A stretch of 19,102 bases of DNA from JAVVEG01 sp041689205 (GCA_041689205.1 JBDNGQ010000053.1:1-19102); one strand, 5' to 3'; positions 6,103 to 15,108 are shown, counted from the first letter of the stretch. Numbers and translations: made by a program. The notes: generated by a model not told the origin, from the letters alone.

Positions 6103-7818
6103 CTAGTCTCTCAGCCAGTTAACAGCGGCAGCATCAGGGCGGATCCGCTGCTGGGTTGAATACGTCATCCATCCCTCTGCTGAGGTATAACGCAGATAAA
6201 AAGGCGCATTATCCGGCAGAGTTACGCGCAGACGTCCGGCCGCAGGCGCAGGAATAACACCAATCACATCGGACACCACATGATAAACGCCTGTGTCGTA
6301 AGGCCCGAACTGCCAGGAAAAATAACCGTTCCGATAATCAAAGTTCAGCGCCAGGGGTGCTAGCGCAGCAAGATGCTGCTGATGAGCAGCAATCTTTTGT
6401 GGTATGGAAGCACTGACATCCCGCATGCACATGCATTCTCTATCCAGCGCCCATAACTCAGTAACGCTGCTATCCAGATAAATGGCGTCCACCACGGGCC
6501 GGGGTGAAGTCTGCGTCAACAGACGCGTCTTCAAATCCTGCAAGCCCGTGAAGAACCAGAATGAGGGCAGCAGACTTTCTGAAGGAATGAATGCGGTGGC
6601 AGCATCCTCTGCCCAGATGAATTTAGCCTGCACATCAAATTCCTCGGCCACCGCCGCAACCGACTGCCGCGCACTCATGCCATGAATCAGACTGATCATC
6701 AGCAGCACGGGCAAGGCCGCGTAAACGAGCACTATCGGTGCCGCACGATCCAGATCAGTGCACCTCTTTATCAGCCGTTCGGCAAAGAACGCCAACGAAA
6801 AACTCAGCACTACCCACAGCAGCAACAGATAGCGATCCGGGCTGTTGATCCCCGGAGAACTCACCAGCGGCACCAACGGAATTAACACCAATGCCGCAGT
6901 CAGCAACACCACTACCAGCCAGGAGCGGGCCAGTACCGCGTAAAACCCAAGCATCAGCAGATAGATAATCCCCGCCGCCGGCCACAAACCACCCAGCAGT
7001 AAGTCAGGAAAATTCGCAAAGCTTTGCATCACGTCAATAATAAAAGCGCTGTTCAAATACTCGCTGCTCTCGACATAGCCGCCGCTCAGCGTGCCGAGCA
7101 TAGAAGCCCGCCACGCGGTATAGGCGGCCGCAATGATAATAAACGGCAACGCCGCGCGCAGACGTTGCCGCCAGACTGACTCCGGCAGAAACGGCAGCAA
7201 CAGCACCAGCGGCACATAGATTTCTTTGGCGGTTATTGCCAGCACGTATAAAATTGCGCTGACGGCCAGCAGGCTTGTAGAGCCGGTGCGCAGATAGCGC
7301 ACAAACAGGTATAGCGACAGCAGGCAGAACAGCAGGCCTTCAATGTAGTGGCGGGTCATCAATTGCTCAGTGACCAGTTGCGAAGGCGCTCCCAGCAGAA
7401 ATAGTACCGCGCCAAAAAATGCGAAATCGCGTCTGAGCCATAATGTCATACACAGATACAGCGCAATTGCTGCCGCTGCCAGAGCCAGCAGTTGATGCAG
7501 GTAAAATGCGCTCGGGTTCATGCCAAACAGGATCAGATCACTTTCAAAGGACAGGATCAGCCAGGGCGTCAGATTGGCCGGTGAAAACTGCTGCCAGACC
7601 TGGGGATTAATGAAGTCATCTATAATTGAGTATTGATGAAGATGGAGCAGGATCTGCGGATCATCCCAGCGCCAGTTTCCAGACAGCACACTGAAATTGA
7701 GTAGCACCGTCAGGCCCAGCAGCAGGCCAGCTCTGAACAGATCGTTTCTCGACACCCTCATGTCTTGAAATACTCTGGCAATAACGTCACTGCGGTTTCT
7801 CCTCGGAAGAGTGGGCAT
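6103..7818 (-). CDS. Polytopic GT-C-like membrane glycosyltransferase (GtrC-like role)
   Basis: 571 aa from ATG 7818. It has about ten or more hydrophobic helices from residue 27 to about 390, then a soluble C-terminal domain of roughly 180 aa. Just after the first helix comes NWRWDDP (48-54), an acidic pair in the first outer loop as in GT-C enzymes that take sugars from polyprenyl carriers. With the downstream GT2 and flippase it forms the third part of a Gtr-type cassette, so it probably attaches the sugar to a periplasmic acceptor (O-antigen, lipid A or protein); this is inferred. Start is uncertain: an upstream TTG (7845) adds nine residues, and a later ATG (7758) removes twenty. None has a strong ribosome site. 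Confidence 0.65.
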   Translation of the reverse strand: MPTLPRRNRSDVIARVFQDMRVSRNDLFRAGLLLGLTVLLNFSVLSGNWRWDDPQILLHLHQYSIIDDFINPQVWQQFSPANLTPWLILSFESDLILFGMNPSAFYLHQLLALAAAAIALYLCMTLWLRRDFAFFGAVLFLLGAPSQLVTEQLMTRHYIEGLLFCLLSLYLFVRYLRTGSTSLLAVSAILYVLAITAKEIYVPLVLLLPFLPESVWRQRLRAALPFIIIAAAYTAWRASMLGTLSGGYVESSEYLNSAFIIDVMQSFANFPDLLLGGLWPAAGIIYLLMLGFYAVLARSWLVVVLLTAALVLIPLVPLVSSPGINSPDRYLLLLWVVLSFSLAFFAERLIKRCTDLDRAAPIVLVYAALPVLLMISLIHGMSARQSVAAVAEEFDVQAKFIWAEDAATAFIPSESLLPSFWFFTGLQDLKTRLLTQTSPRPVVDAIYLDSSVTELWALDRECMCMRDVSASIPQKIAAHQQHLAALAPLALNFDYRNGYFSWQFGPYDTGVYHVVSDVIGVIPAPAAGRLRVTLPDNAPFYLRYTSAEGWMTYSTQQRIRPDAAAVNWLRD

Positions 7819-7873
7819 AGTAGTTTGATAAACCAGAGAAATCAAAAGAAGCTGCAGGCTCCCGCTGCGGGGG

Positions 7874-7879
7874 TATAGT
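7874..7879 (+). promoter_or_regulatory. Possible -10 element for rimK
   Basis: TATAGT (5/6 match to TATAAT) preceded by GGG lies about 75 bases before the rimK ATG in the divergent gap 7819-7952. No acceptable -35 is found 16-18 bases upstream, so the call is weak. A short G/C inverted repeat (CCCGC-T-GCGGG, 7861-7871) sits immediately upstream and could be an operator or chance. Confidence 0.25.
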
Positions 7880-7952
7880 GTGGTAATTTAGACAGCATGA
7901 CCAACGCTCTGAACTGGTCCCCGCAGTAAACCCAAATCCCAAGGACTACAAA

Positions 7953-8867
7953 ATGAGAATCGGTGTTTTATCCCGCAACAGTAAACTGTACTCAACAAAA
8001 AGGCTGGTAGAGGCGGCGCGGGCGCGAGGGCATGAGGCGCGGGTCATCGACGTTCTGAAATGTTATATGAACATTACCGCCAATAATCCCACCGTGCATT
8101 TTAAAGACAAAGGCGATCCTGAATCGCTGGAATTCGATGCGGTAATTCCACGCATAGGCGCCAGCGTCACTTTGTATGCCTGCGCCGTGCTGCGGCAATT
8201 TGAAGTCTGCGGCACTTACTCGGTCAACGAATCCATTGCCATCACCCGCTCGCGCGACAAGTTGCGCGCTCATCAGTTGCTGGCGCGGCGCGGCATTGGT
8301 CAGCCGGTGACCAGCTATGCTCACTCAGCGGATGCCACCAATGATTTGATCGCCTCCGTCGGTGGCGCTCCACTGATAGTCAAGATCATGCAAAGCACGC
8401 ACGGTAATGGTGTGGTGCTGGCGGAAACCAAAAAGGCAGCAGAGGCACTGATCACTGCGTTTCGCGGCTTACAGGCCGATTTTCTGGTGCAGGAATTTAT
8501 TAAGGAAGCCGGCGGTGCGGACATCCGCTGTTTTGTCATTGGCGACAAGGTGATTGCGGCGATGCAACGCAATGCGGCACCGGGTGAATTCCGCTCTAAT
8601 CTGCATCGTGGCGGCACGGCTCAGGTAGTAAAACTGCGACCGGATGAACGTAAACTTGCCGTTAAGGCCGCTCAGGTCATGGGTCTGGACGTCGCGGGAG
8701 TGGATATCATTCGTTCCAACCACGGACCGCTGGTGCTTGAGGTCAATTCATCACCAGGTCTGGAAGGCATTGAGCGCGCTACCGGTAAAGATATCGCCGG
8801 CGCGATCATCGAGTACATCGAAAAGGATTCTTTGAAAGGCCCTAACAAGATGAAGGGCAAGGGTTGA
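7953..8867 (+). CDS. rimK: Ribosomal protein S6--L-glutamate ligase RimK
   Basis: 304 aa, the usual RimK length. It uses ATP to add glutamates to the C-terminus of ribosomal protein S6. It reads as a standard ATP-grasp protein: an N-terminal preATP fold (MRIGVLSRNSKLYSTKRL), PRIGAS (about 70), SRDKLRAHQLLARRGI (about 104-119), IVKIMQSTHGNGV (the ATP-binding lysine and glycine loop), VQEFI, GGADIRCFVIG, FRSNLHRGG, and the metal-binding EVNSSPGLEGIE near the end. ATG 7953 has AAGGA seven bases upstream (7941-7945). It is monocistronic, divergent from the glycosylation cassette and convergent with the peptide-transport operon. Its last codons and TGA fall inside the first unit of a repeat array, so the Lys/Gly-rich tail may have been shaped by that repeat. 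Confidence 0.96.
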   Translation: MRIGVLSRNSKLYSTKRLVEAARARGHEARVIDVLKCYMNITANNPTVHFKDKGDPESLEFDAVIPRIGASVTLYACAVLRQFEVCGTYSVNESIAITRSRDKLRAHQLLARRGIGQPVTSYAHSADATNDLIASVGGAPLIVKIMQSTHGNGVVLAETKKAAEALITAFRGLQADFLVQEFIKEAGGADIRCFVIGDKVIAAMQRNAAPGEFRSNLHRGGTAQVVKLRPDERKLAVKAAQVMGLDVAGVDIIRSNHGPLVLEVNSSPGLEGIERATGKDIAGAIIEYIEKDSLKGPNKMKGKG

Positions 8868-8958
8868 TCCCAGGGTTGATTCCAGGGGTGGTTCAAGAGT
8901 TGATTCAAGAGGGCTAATTCCAAGGATGGGGCAAGGGTTGATCCCAGGGGTTAATTCA
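8856..8958. repeat. Minisatellite-like array in the rimK/oppF convergent gap
   Basis: About eight degenerate 10-16-base units built on GGTTGATYCCAGG / GGTTGATTCAAG run from the last rimK codons to the oppF stop and fill the whole 88-base gap. A 20-base segment beginning GGCAAGGGTTGAT occurs identically at 8856-8875 and 8930-8949. No stable stem with a U-tract is obvious, so it is not a classic terminator, though it sits where one would be expected for both genes. Confidence 0.8.
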
Positions 8959-9972
8959 AGCCCCCTCCACCTCTTCATCGCGGCAGCGGTGGCAAGCGAC
9001 CGGACGTCCATAGACTTCGGCTTGCAGGCTGAGCATTGGAATCAACGCAGGCGTATCTATTCTGCAGCGATCCATAACCTCCGGGCAGCGGGTATGAAAA
9101 CCGCAGCCTGAGGGGGGATTGATTGGCGAGGGAACATCACCCACCAGAACCTGCCGCTGCGTTTTATGGTGCGGATCCGGCACCGGAATCGCAGAAATCA
9201 ATGATTTCGTATAAGGATGCTGAGGGTTTCGATAGAGATTCTCACCGTCACCAATTTCAACAATTTTGCCCAGATACATAATCGCGATGCGGTCGGAGAT
9301 ATGTTTCACCACCGCTAGATCGTGGGCGATAAACAGATAGGACAGATTCAGTTCGCGCTGCAGATCAATTAACAGGTTCAGGATCTGACTTTGAATAGAG
9401 ACATCCAGAGCAGAAACGGGTTCATCGCAGATTATCAGCCGCGGGTTCAGCGCAATCGAACGTGCGATACCGATACGCTGGCGCTGACCACCGGAAAACT
9501 CAAACGGGTAACGTGTCACTGAGCGGGCCGGCAGGCCCACGAGATCGAGCAATTCGGCAACACGCTTTTGTCGCCATGCACTGTCCCCCATCTTCTGCAC
9601 TACAAAGGGCTCGGCCAGAATATCCCCCACTGTATGCCGTGAATTCAAGGACTCCATCGGGTCTTGGAAGATCATCTGGATATCACGACGCACCGGCATC
9701 AGCGCTTTGCGGGAAAATCTGCTGATATCCATACCATCAAACAAAATTGACCCAGAGGTGGGCTGATAAAGCCGCGCAATGCAGCGCCCCAACGTCGATT
9801 TACCGCAGCCTGATTCACCCACCAGCCCCAGAGTTTCACCCGGTTTGATGCTGAAACTTACCCCATCAACGGCTTTGTTATATTTGCCAGTGCGCATAAA
9901 AACACCTTCCTTAACGGGAAAGTGCATTTTCAAATCATTTACCTGCAACAGGGCTGCGGCCGACTCAGACAT
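8956..9972 (-). CDS. oppF: Oligopeptide ABC transporter ATP-binding protein OppF
   Basis: 338 aa from ATG 9972; one of two ATPase subunits energising an Opp/Dpp-type peptide importer at the inner membrane. Seen: Walker A GESGCGKS (52-59), Q-loop Gln103, signature FSGGQRQ (159-165), Walker B LIICDE (179-184), switch His217, and the C-terminal oligopeptide-transporter extension PSPINPPSGC with Cys290, 296, 303 and a CHRC pair (327, 330). After the Q-loop SLNSR replaces the usual SLNPR. A longer ATG start (10011) overlaps oppD and lacks a ribosome site, whereas ATG 9972 has GGGAAG ten bases upstream. Last gene of the operon, five bases after oppD. Confidence 0.93.
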   Translation of the reverse strand: MSESAAALLQVNDLKMHFPVKEGVFMRTGKYNKAVDGVSFSIKPGETLGLVGESGCGKSTLGRCIARLYQPTSGSILFDGMDISRFSRKALMPVRRDIQMIFQDPMESLNSRHTVGDILAEPFVVQKMGDSAWRQKRVAELLDLVGLPARSVTRYPFEFSGGQRQRIGIARSIALNPRLIICDEPVSALDVSIQSQILNLLIDLQRELNLSYLFIAHDLAVVKHISDRIAIMYLGKIVEIGDGENLYRNPQHPYTKSLISAIPVPDPHHKTQRQVLVGDVPSPINPPSGCGFHTRCPEVMDRCRIDTPALIPMLSLQAEVYGRPVACHRCRDEEVEGA

Positions 9973-9977
9973 ATTTT

Positions 9978-10991
9978 TTACACTTCCCTTGCGGTGCGCA
10001 GATTGCGCCATTCAAAACAACTGACTTCATGGGCCAGAGTGCCGTTGGCTGTGGCAGACACTGCCTCTATCGCCGGCACTGAGCGGCTGCACTCTGGCTG
10101 ACGATAAGGGCAGCGATTTTCAAAGCGACAACCGGCAGGCAGATCGCGCAGCCCTGGCACCATGCCCTCAATCGTATTCAAATGCGATTTGGGTGGCGTG
10201 TCGAGGCGCGGAATGGAGTGCAGCAGGCCCTTGGTATAGGGATGCGTGGGGTGATCAAAAATATCGTAGACGCTACCCATTTCAGCTACTTTCCCGGCAT
10301 ACATCACCACCACGGATTGCGAGGTTTCGGCAATCACGCCCAGGTCATGGGTAATCAGAATCACCGACATACCCATATCATTCTGCAGTTCTTTGATCAG
10401 TTCCAGAATCTGTGCCTGGATGGTCACATCCAGCGCTGTCGTTGGCTCATCTGCAATCAGCAGACTCGGGTTGCAGGCCAGCGCCATCGCAATCACCACG
10501 CGTTGTCGCATGCCGCCGGACAGCTGATGCGGGTACTCACCCATGCGGATGTCCGGTGAAGGAATCCCGACTCGCTCCAGCATCGCTGCTGAATCGCGCA
10601 AGGCCTGGTGCGCACTGATTTTCTTATGCAGCAGCAACACTTCGGCCAGTTGACGACCAATGGTATGCACAGGATTCAGCGCCGTCATCGGCTCCTGAAA
10701 CACCATGCCAATGTGGGCGCCACGTATCTTTTCCATCTCGGCAATACTGAGACGGGTCAGGTCCTGACCTTTGAAGATTATCTGACCACCGACTATCTGC
10801 CCCATCGGTTGTGGCAGCAAGCGCATGATTGATGAGGCCGTCACGCTTTTGCCGCAACCGGACTCACCAACGATACCAACAGTTTCTCCGGCTTTTACAG
10901 AAAAACTGATGTCATCAACCGCTCGCACCCGACCTTCATCGGTATCAAACTCGGTGATGAGATTACTGATCCGCAGTAAGGGTTCGGACAT
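9978..10991 (-). CDS. oppD: Oligopeptide ABC transporter ATP-binding protein OppD
   Basis: 337 aa, the ATPase that pairs with OppF. Seen: Walker A GESGCGKS (42-49), Q-loop Gln99, signature LSGGMRQ (157-163), Walker B LLIADE (176-181), switch His214, and a C-terminal extension with Cys287, 293, 300 and 324 in the spacing (C-x5-C-x6-C-x23-C) of Opp/Dpp ATPases, some of which hold a [4Fe-4S] cluster (known for relatives, inferred here). Its ATG begins on the base after the TAG of the binding-protein gene, so translation is probably coupled; no strong ribosome site is seen. DppD is the closest alternative name. Confidence 0.92.
   Translation of the reverse strand: MSEPLLRISNLITEFDTDEGRVRAVDDISFSVKAGETVGIVGESGCGKSVTASSIMRLLPQPMGQIVGGQIIFKGQDLTRLSIAEMEKIRGAHIGMVFQEPMTALNPVHTIGRQLAEVLLLHKKISAHQALRDSAAMLERVGIPSPDIRMGEYPHQLSGGMRQRVVIAMALACNPSLLIADEPTTALDVTIQAQILELIKELQNDMGMSVILITHDLGVIAETSQSVVVMYAGKVAEMGSVYDIFDHPTHPYTKGLLHSIPRLDTPPKSHLNTIEGMVPGLRDLPAGCRFENRCPYRQPECSRSVPAIEAVSATANGTLAHEVSCFEWRNLRTAREV
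9983..9988 (-). promoter_or_regulatory. Shine-Dalgarno GGGAAG that decides the oppF start
   Basis: GGGAAG, part of AAGGGAAG (9990-9983 on the minus strand), lies ten bases before ATG 9972, inside the last codons of oppD. The alternative ATG at 10011 has no purine-rich sequence ahead of it, so the shorter protein is favoured. Its length also agrees with other OppF proteins. Confidence 0.6.
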
Positions 10992-12995
10992 CTATGGCAC
11001 TACTCTGAATTGATCATAAACTTTGATCTGCGGTTCAAAGGTGCGGCCATCGCGGCGCGCTGCCAGAGTTTCTGCTTTCATTTCAGTGTCGATCCAATGC
11101 ACAAACAAATCGTCAAAACTACCGCTTAAGGTGGTGCGCATATGACTGAAACCTTCCGGATAACGCATCCAGCGCCAATGGCCCATGCGGAAGAATTCCT
11201 GTACATAACCGGGGACAAAGGAGGCATTGTCATACAGAAATTCGTCAATACGGCGAGACAGTGCCAGCATCTCATCGTAATCTGAGGAGGCATCGTACTG
11301 CTCAATCATCGCGTCGAGTTCACGGCTGGCGACTAACTCCAGATTATTGGTTTGCACCTTGACCGTTCGGTCCGGGTTGACACTGCCATCTTCCAGGAAC
11401 GCATTATCGTAGGCATTGGATGAATGGTAGAGTTCCCAATAACGTGGGTACATTTCAGCTGACACCGCAAAGGCAGAGAAGGTAATGTCGTGCTGCTTTT
11501 CCTGCACTTTCTGCCAGCCAGCGGTTGAGTCGAGCACTTCAATGCGGAACTCCAGCCCAGCCTTGGCAGCCTCTTCACGCAGAATCGTCAGAATATCGCT
11601 GAGCGCTTCGTATCCGGTGCTCAAGGTGAATGCCAGTCGCTGTCCCTGCTCATTCACCAGAATGCCATCCGGCCCGCGACGGGTGAAACCTGCTTTAGCA
11701 AAATGCTCCTGGGCCTTATCAATATCAAACGGCCGGGCCCGCAAGGTGGGGTGCGTAAAATCAGTAAAGCCATCTCTTGCGGTATTCATGCGGCGGAAAT
11801 CACCCCGAAAGAAACTGTCGATAACCAGATCCCAGTTAGAGGCATACTGGATACCCGTGCGCACATCTTTATTATCCAGCAGTGGACGGGAGGTATTTAT
11901 CCACAAGCCGTAATTAGGGCGCGGACGCTGGTTGTAAAAAATGGATTTATGGATATAGCCGTTGCTGACATCGGGATCACTGTTCGGCAGTTTGTCGTAC
12001 CAGAACTCGGCCAGGTCCAGCGAATACTGGTCAAAATCGCCGCGCTTGAATCCTTCGAAACGGTTGTTGGCATCGCGCACCACACTGAACACGATACGGT
12101 CGGGGTTAAACCGATTGGCAAAGTATTTATTATCTTTGGCCCACCAGTTATCGTCGCGGGTCAGCGTAATCGAGCGACCATTGATGACGTCTTCCGGCTT
12201 GATCTGGTATGGGCTGGTGCCTGGCACCGAACGCCACTGATATCGATCAATAAAGTCATCACCCAGATCTTTGTAGATATGCTGTGGAATCGGTCGCATA
12301 TCCAGCGCGTAATACAACATATCGGGCTTGGCCTCGGCCATGGTGACAGAGAGGGTATGGTCATCGTATCGGGTGATATTGGTATAGCGTTCGGCGTAAA
12401 AATTGTTGTACCAGGGTTCAACAATGTAGTCCGAGAGCATGAAGAAAAACATAAACATGAAATCATCGGCGGTAATCATTTCACCATCAGAATAGCGCGC
12501 CTCAGGATTGATGCGCACGTACACCGTTTTGGTGTCTTCCTCAACTGCCCATGCGCTGGCAAGCCCGGGGTAAAACTCCAGAGTATCGGGATGCTCATGA
12601 CCTAAAGCCATGGTAACGTTATCGAGGATATAGGCGCGGAAGCCACCGGTCGCTTCAGGTCCCAGCCATCTGAGGGTGCGCGGGAAGTCCTGGATAAAGT
12701 GATACTGAGTGCCGCCCTTTGTTGCCTCAGGGGAGCCCAGATCAGGTTGATCCATACCATCTTCCCAATTGAGGTCAGAGGGCAGATCAGCCAGCGTTTT
12801 AAAGGAGAATCTATCCGGGTTCGCCGCATAGTAGGCCAGCACTTCCTCGGTATTATCGTGTTCGGGAAACTCGTCTGTATCGGAACCGCAGGCTGCCAGC
12901 ATAACGATGGAAAGCAGCAGCAACAAACTGAAGCCAGGTCGCTTTATAGCGGGTCGTTGTGTACCAGATCCCGATCTACCAGGTCGTGTTGTCAT
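10992..12995 (-). CDS. YejA-like extracellular peptide-binding lipoprotein (SBP family 5)
   Basis: 667 aa. Binds peptides in the periplasm and delivers them to the YejB/YejE permease. After a basic N-terminus and hydrophobic stretch comes lipobox LAAC (Cys36), so the mature protein should be lipid-anchored; Escherichia coli YejA is a free periplasmic protein. The body is a family 5 binding protein: DLNWEDGMDQPDLGSPEATKGG near the start, YSDGEMITADDF in lobe I, NWWAKDN and FDIDKAQEHFAKAGF in mid-protein. Length and the YEALSDILTILREEAAKAG region fit the YejA branch rather than OppA. ATG 12995 has AGAGGG seven bases upstream (13003-13008), the best ribosome site of this half-operon, agreeing with the high output such proteins need. 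Confidence 0.85.
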   Translation of the reverse strand: MTTRPGRSGSGTQRPAIKRPGFSLLLLLSIVMLAACGSDTDEFPEHDNTEEVLAYYAANPDRFSFKTLADLPSDLNWEDGMDQPDLGSPEATKGGTQYHFIQDFPRTLRWLGPEATGGFRAYILDNVTMALGHEHPDTLEFYPGLASAWAVEEDTKTVYVRINPEARYSDGEMITADDFMFMFFFMLSDYIVEPWYNNFYAERYTNITRYDDHTLSVTMAEAKPDMLYYALDMRPIPQHIYKDLGDDFIDRYQWRSVPGTSPYQIKPEDVINGRSITLTRDDNWWAKDNKYFANRFNPDRIVFSVVRDANNRFEGFKRGDFDQYSLDLAEFWYDKLPNSDPDVSNGYIHKSIFYNQRPRPNYGLWINTSRPLLDNKDVRTGIQYASNWDLVIDSFFRGDFRRMNTARDGFTDFTHPTLRARPFDIDKAQEHFAKAGFTRRGPDGILVNEQGQRLAFTLSTGYEALSDILTILREEAAKAGLEFRIEVLDSTAGWQKVQEKQHDITFSAFAVSAEMYPRYWELYHSSNAYDNAFLEDGSVNPDRTVKVQTNNLELVASRELDAMIEQYDASSDYDEMLALSRRIDEFLYDNASFVPGYVQEFFRMGHWRWMRYPEGFSHMRTTLSGSFDDLFVHWIDTEMKAETLAARRDGRTFEPQIKVYDQFRVVP

Positions 12996-13018
12996 ATGAA
13001 AACCCTCTGAATAAATGC

Positions 13019-14086
13019 CTATTTGTAGACTGTAAATTTTTTCGGATCAAAAGCTTCGCGCACCGCTTCTCCAACAAAGGTGACCAGTGTCAGCACCACC
13101 ACCAGGGTTGTAAACGCTGAGGTAACTATCCACGGCGCAGTACGCAGATTATTGGTTCCCTGCTTCAATAATTCGCCCAGGCTGGGAGTGGGGGCCGGTA
13201 GCCCGAAACCCAGAAAATCCAGCGCAGTGATCGCGGTAATGGCGGCGATAATCGTAAAAGGAATAAATGTCACCAGCGTCGCCAGCACATTGGGCAATAT
13301 GTGCCGAAAAATGATGCGGGTATTCGACGCACCGATCACCCGCGCCGACGCCACATAATCCCTGGCTTTCTGTTTATAGGTTTCGGTGCGCATGTAATAG
13401 GTCATCGATGTCCAGGAAAACAGCACCATCACCGTCAACAAAATACTGATGCGGACAAACACACTGAAGGTCGCGGGGATTACTGAGAATATAATAATGA
13501 CCATGTACAGGAAGGGAATATTGCTCCAGATCTCAATCACCCGCTGAAAGAGCAGATCGAACCAGCCACCAAAGAAGCCCATGGCTGCGCCCACAGCAAC
13601 GCCGATTGCGTACACTGCCGTCAAAAACGCCAGCGCAAATAACAATGCTGTGCGGGTTCCATAAAACAGCCGGGCAAGAATATCGCGGCTGGTGGTGTCA
13701 GTGCCGAGATAATGTTTCAGCTCTCTTGATGGCGCCTCCGGCCGAAAAATTCCGGTGACTGTGTGATTCTCATTAGCGCTGTAGGGCACCAGTGGCAGCA
13801 GTACCCAGTTACCCGAACCCTGTGCTTCAAACACCTGTTGCAGATCGCGATAGTTAGTTTCGTACGAATAGCTAAGACCGAAATCAGTGCCCGGATGAAA
13901 CTCGGAATAGGTTGGAAAATACAGCTCGCCTTCATAGCTGACTATTAAGGCCCGATTGTTGATCAGCAATTCGCCCACGGCAAACAGCACCATTAAAAAG
14001 GCCAGCACCAGCAGGCTGTAATAGCCGCGCTTGATCTGGCGGAAGCGGCGCAGTTTTTTCAGAGTCTCCGGATTCAATTGCAGCAT
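13019..14086 (-). CDS. yejE: Peptide ABC transporter permease YejE
   Basis: 355 aa, the OppC-type inner-membrane permease of a YejABEF-like importer. It has a first helix (about 22-42), then the long extracytoplasmic stretch (about 43-125) peculiar to YejE, starting NNRALIVSYEGELYFP. Next come HYLGTDTTSRDILARL, the remaining helices, and the cytoplasmic EAA-type loop DYVASARVIGASNTRIIFRH that docks onto an ATPase. The end reads VREAFDPKKF as in OppC-like proteins. Eight bases follow the yejB stop. Escherichia coli Yej takes up peptides and microcin C; the substrate here is not known. Confidence 0.92.
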   Translation of the reverse strand: MLQLNPETLKKLRRFRQIKRGYYSLLVLAFLMVLFAVGELLINNRALIVSYEGELYFPTYSEFHPGTDFGLSYSYETNYRDLQQVFEAQGSGNWVLLPLVPYSANENHTVTGIFRPEAPSRELKHYLGTDTTSRDILARLFYGTRTALLFALAFLTAVYAIGVAVGAAMGFFGGWFDLLFQRVIEIWSNIPFLYMVIIIFSVIPATFSVFVRISILLTVMVLFSWTSMTYYMRTETYKQKARDYVASARVIGASNTRIIFRHILPNVLATLVTFIPFTIIAAITAITALDFLGFGLPAPTPSLGELLKQGTNNLRTAPWIVTSAFTTLVVVLTLVTFVGEAVREAFDPKKFTVYK

Positions 14087-14094
14087 TGCAGGCC

Positions 14095-15108
14095 TCAGCT
14101 GAAACGTATGCGCGGGTCAACCAGCGCAACCAGCACATCGGAAATAATATTGCCGATCAGCAGCAGTAAACTGGCTAACAGCACCACACCCATCACCACC
14201 GGATAATCTCTGTCCAGAATGGATGTCAGCCCCAGCAGGCCAAAACCATCAATATCAAAAATCGTCTCAATCAGGAAAGAGCCCGACACCAGCAGGGTAA
14301 TGTTCTGCCCAAAAGTGGTTGCGATAGGAATCAGCGAATTTCTCATCGCATGGCGGGTGACTGATTGGCGAAATGACACCCCCTTGGAGATAGCGGTGCG
14401 GATATAGTCGGCAGCCAGATTATCCATCAGATGGTTCTTAAGCAGCAGCGTAACCAGCGCAAAACTGCCCACCAGATAACACATCAGCGGCAGTGCGGAA
14501 TGTCTCAGCAGATCAGCAACCTTGCCCAGGAAGTCCTTTTCAGCAAATTGCATACTGACAAAGCCGCCCATCGGAAACCATTCCAGCTGCACAGAAAAGA
14601 ACAGCAGCAGCAGCGAGCCCAGTGCATAACCTGGAATAGCATAGCCGGTGAAAATCAAAATGGAGGAGACATTATCGACCATGGTGCGGTGTCTGATCGC
14701 TTTCAGTACCCCCAGTGGAATACAGACCAGATAGGTGATCACCAGAGTGACCAGACCGTAATAGAGTGAGACCGGAAAGCGACTGCTGATGACCTGCGTA
14801 ACTGGCTGGTTGTATCGATAAGAGGAACCCAGATCGCCTTTAACCACTTTGCCGAGCCAGTCGAAATAGCTGGCCACCAGAGGCTTGTCAAAGCCGTAAT
14901 ATTCTTTTAGCCGATTCAGCTGGTCCTGCGACAAAGCCATGTCGCGTCCCACCTGGGAACCGCCGCCACCTGAGGCCATCTGCGACTCCATGATGGCGCG
15001 CTCGAGAGGGCCACCTGGCACCAGGCGGGTGATCATAAAAACAACGATGGTTATCCCGATAAGGGTTGGAGGGATCAGCAGCAGTCTTCTAAGAAAGTAA
15101 TCGCGCAT
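14095..15108 (-). CDS. yejB: Peptide ABC transporter permease YejB
   Basis: 337 aa, the OppB-type permease that pairs with YejE. Seen: N-terminal helix RRLLLIPPTLIGITIVVFMI then RLVPGGPLERAIM; a Gly/Ser-rich segment ending VGRDMALSQDQL, typical of YejB rather than OppB; KEYYGFDKPLVASYFDWL; and an EAA loop DYIRTAISKGVSFRQSVTRH followed by RNSLIPIATTFG. The end is LVDPRIRFS. Only three bases separate it from the fused ATPase gene upstream, so those two are co-translated. No clear ribosome site of its own is seen. Confidence 0.92.
   Translation of the reverse strand: MRDYFLRRLLLIPPTLIGITIVVFMITRLVPGGPLERAIMESQMASGGGGSQVGRDMALSQDQLNRLKEYYGFDKPLVASYFDWLGKVVKGDLGSSYRYNQPVTQVISSRFPVSLYYGLVTLVITYLVCIPLGVLKAIRHRTMVDNVSSILIFTGYAIPGYALGSLLLLFFSVQLEWFPMGGFVSMQFAEKDFLGKVADLLRHSALPLMCYLVGSFALVTLLLKNHLMDNLAADYIRTAISKGVSFRQSVTRHAMRNSLIPIATTFGQNITLLVSGSFLIETIFDIDGFGLLGLTSILDRDYPVVMGVVLLASLLLLIGNIISDVLVALVDPRIRFS

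Noticed and set aside
8868..8955. CRISPR-like or IS-terminal repeat in the rimK/oppF gap
   Set aside because: Units are short (10-16 bases), degenerate and contiguous with no unique spacers of even length; no transposase or terminal inverted repeats flank them.
11703..12605. 300-codon plus-strand frame opposite the YejA-like gene
   Set aside because: Shadow of a complete family 5 binding protein with lipobox and ribosome site; no domain seen in the plus reading.
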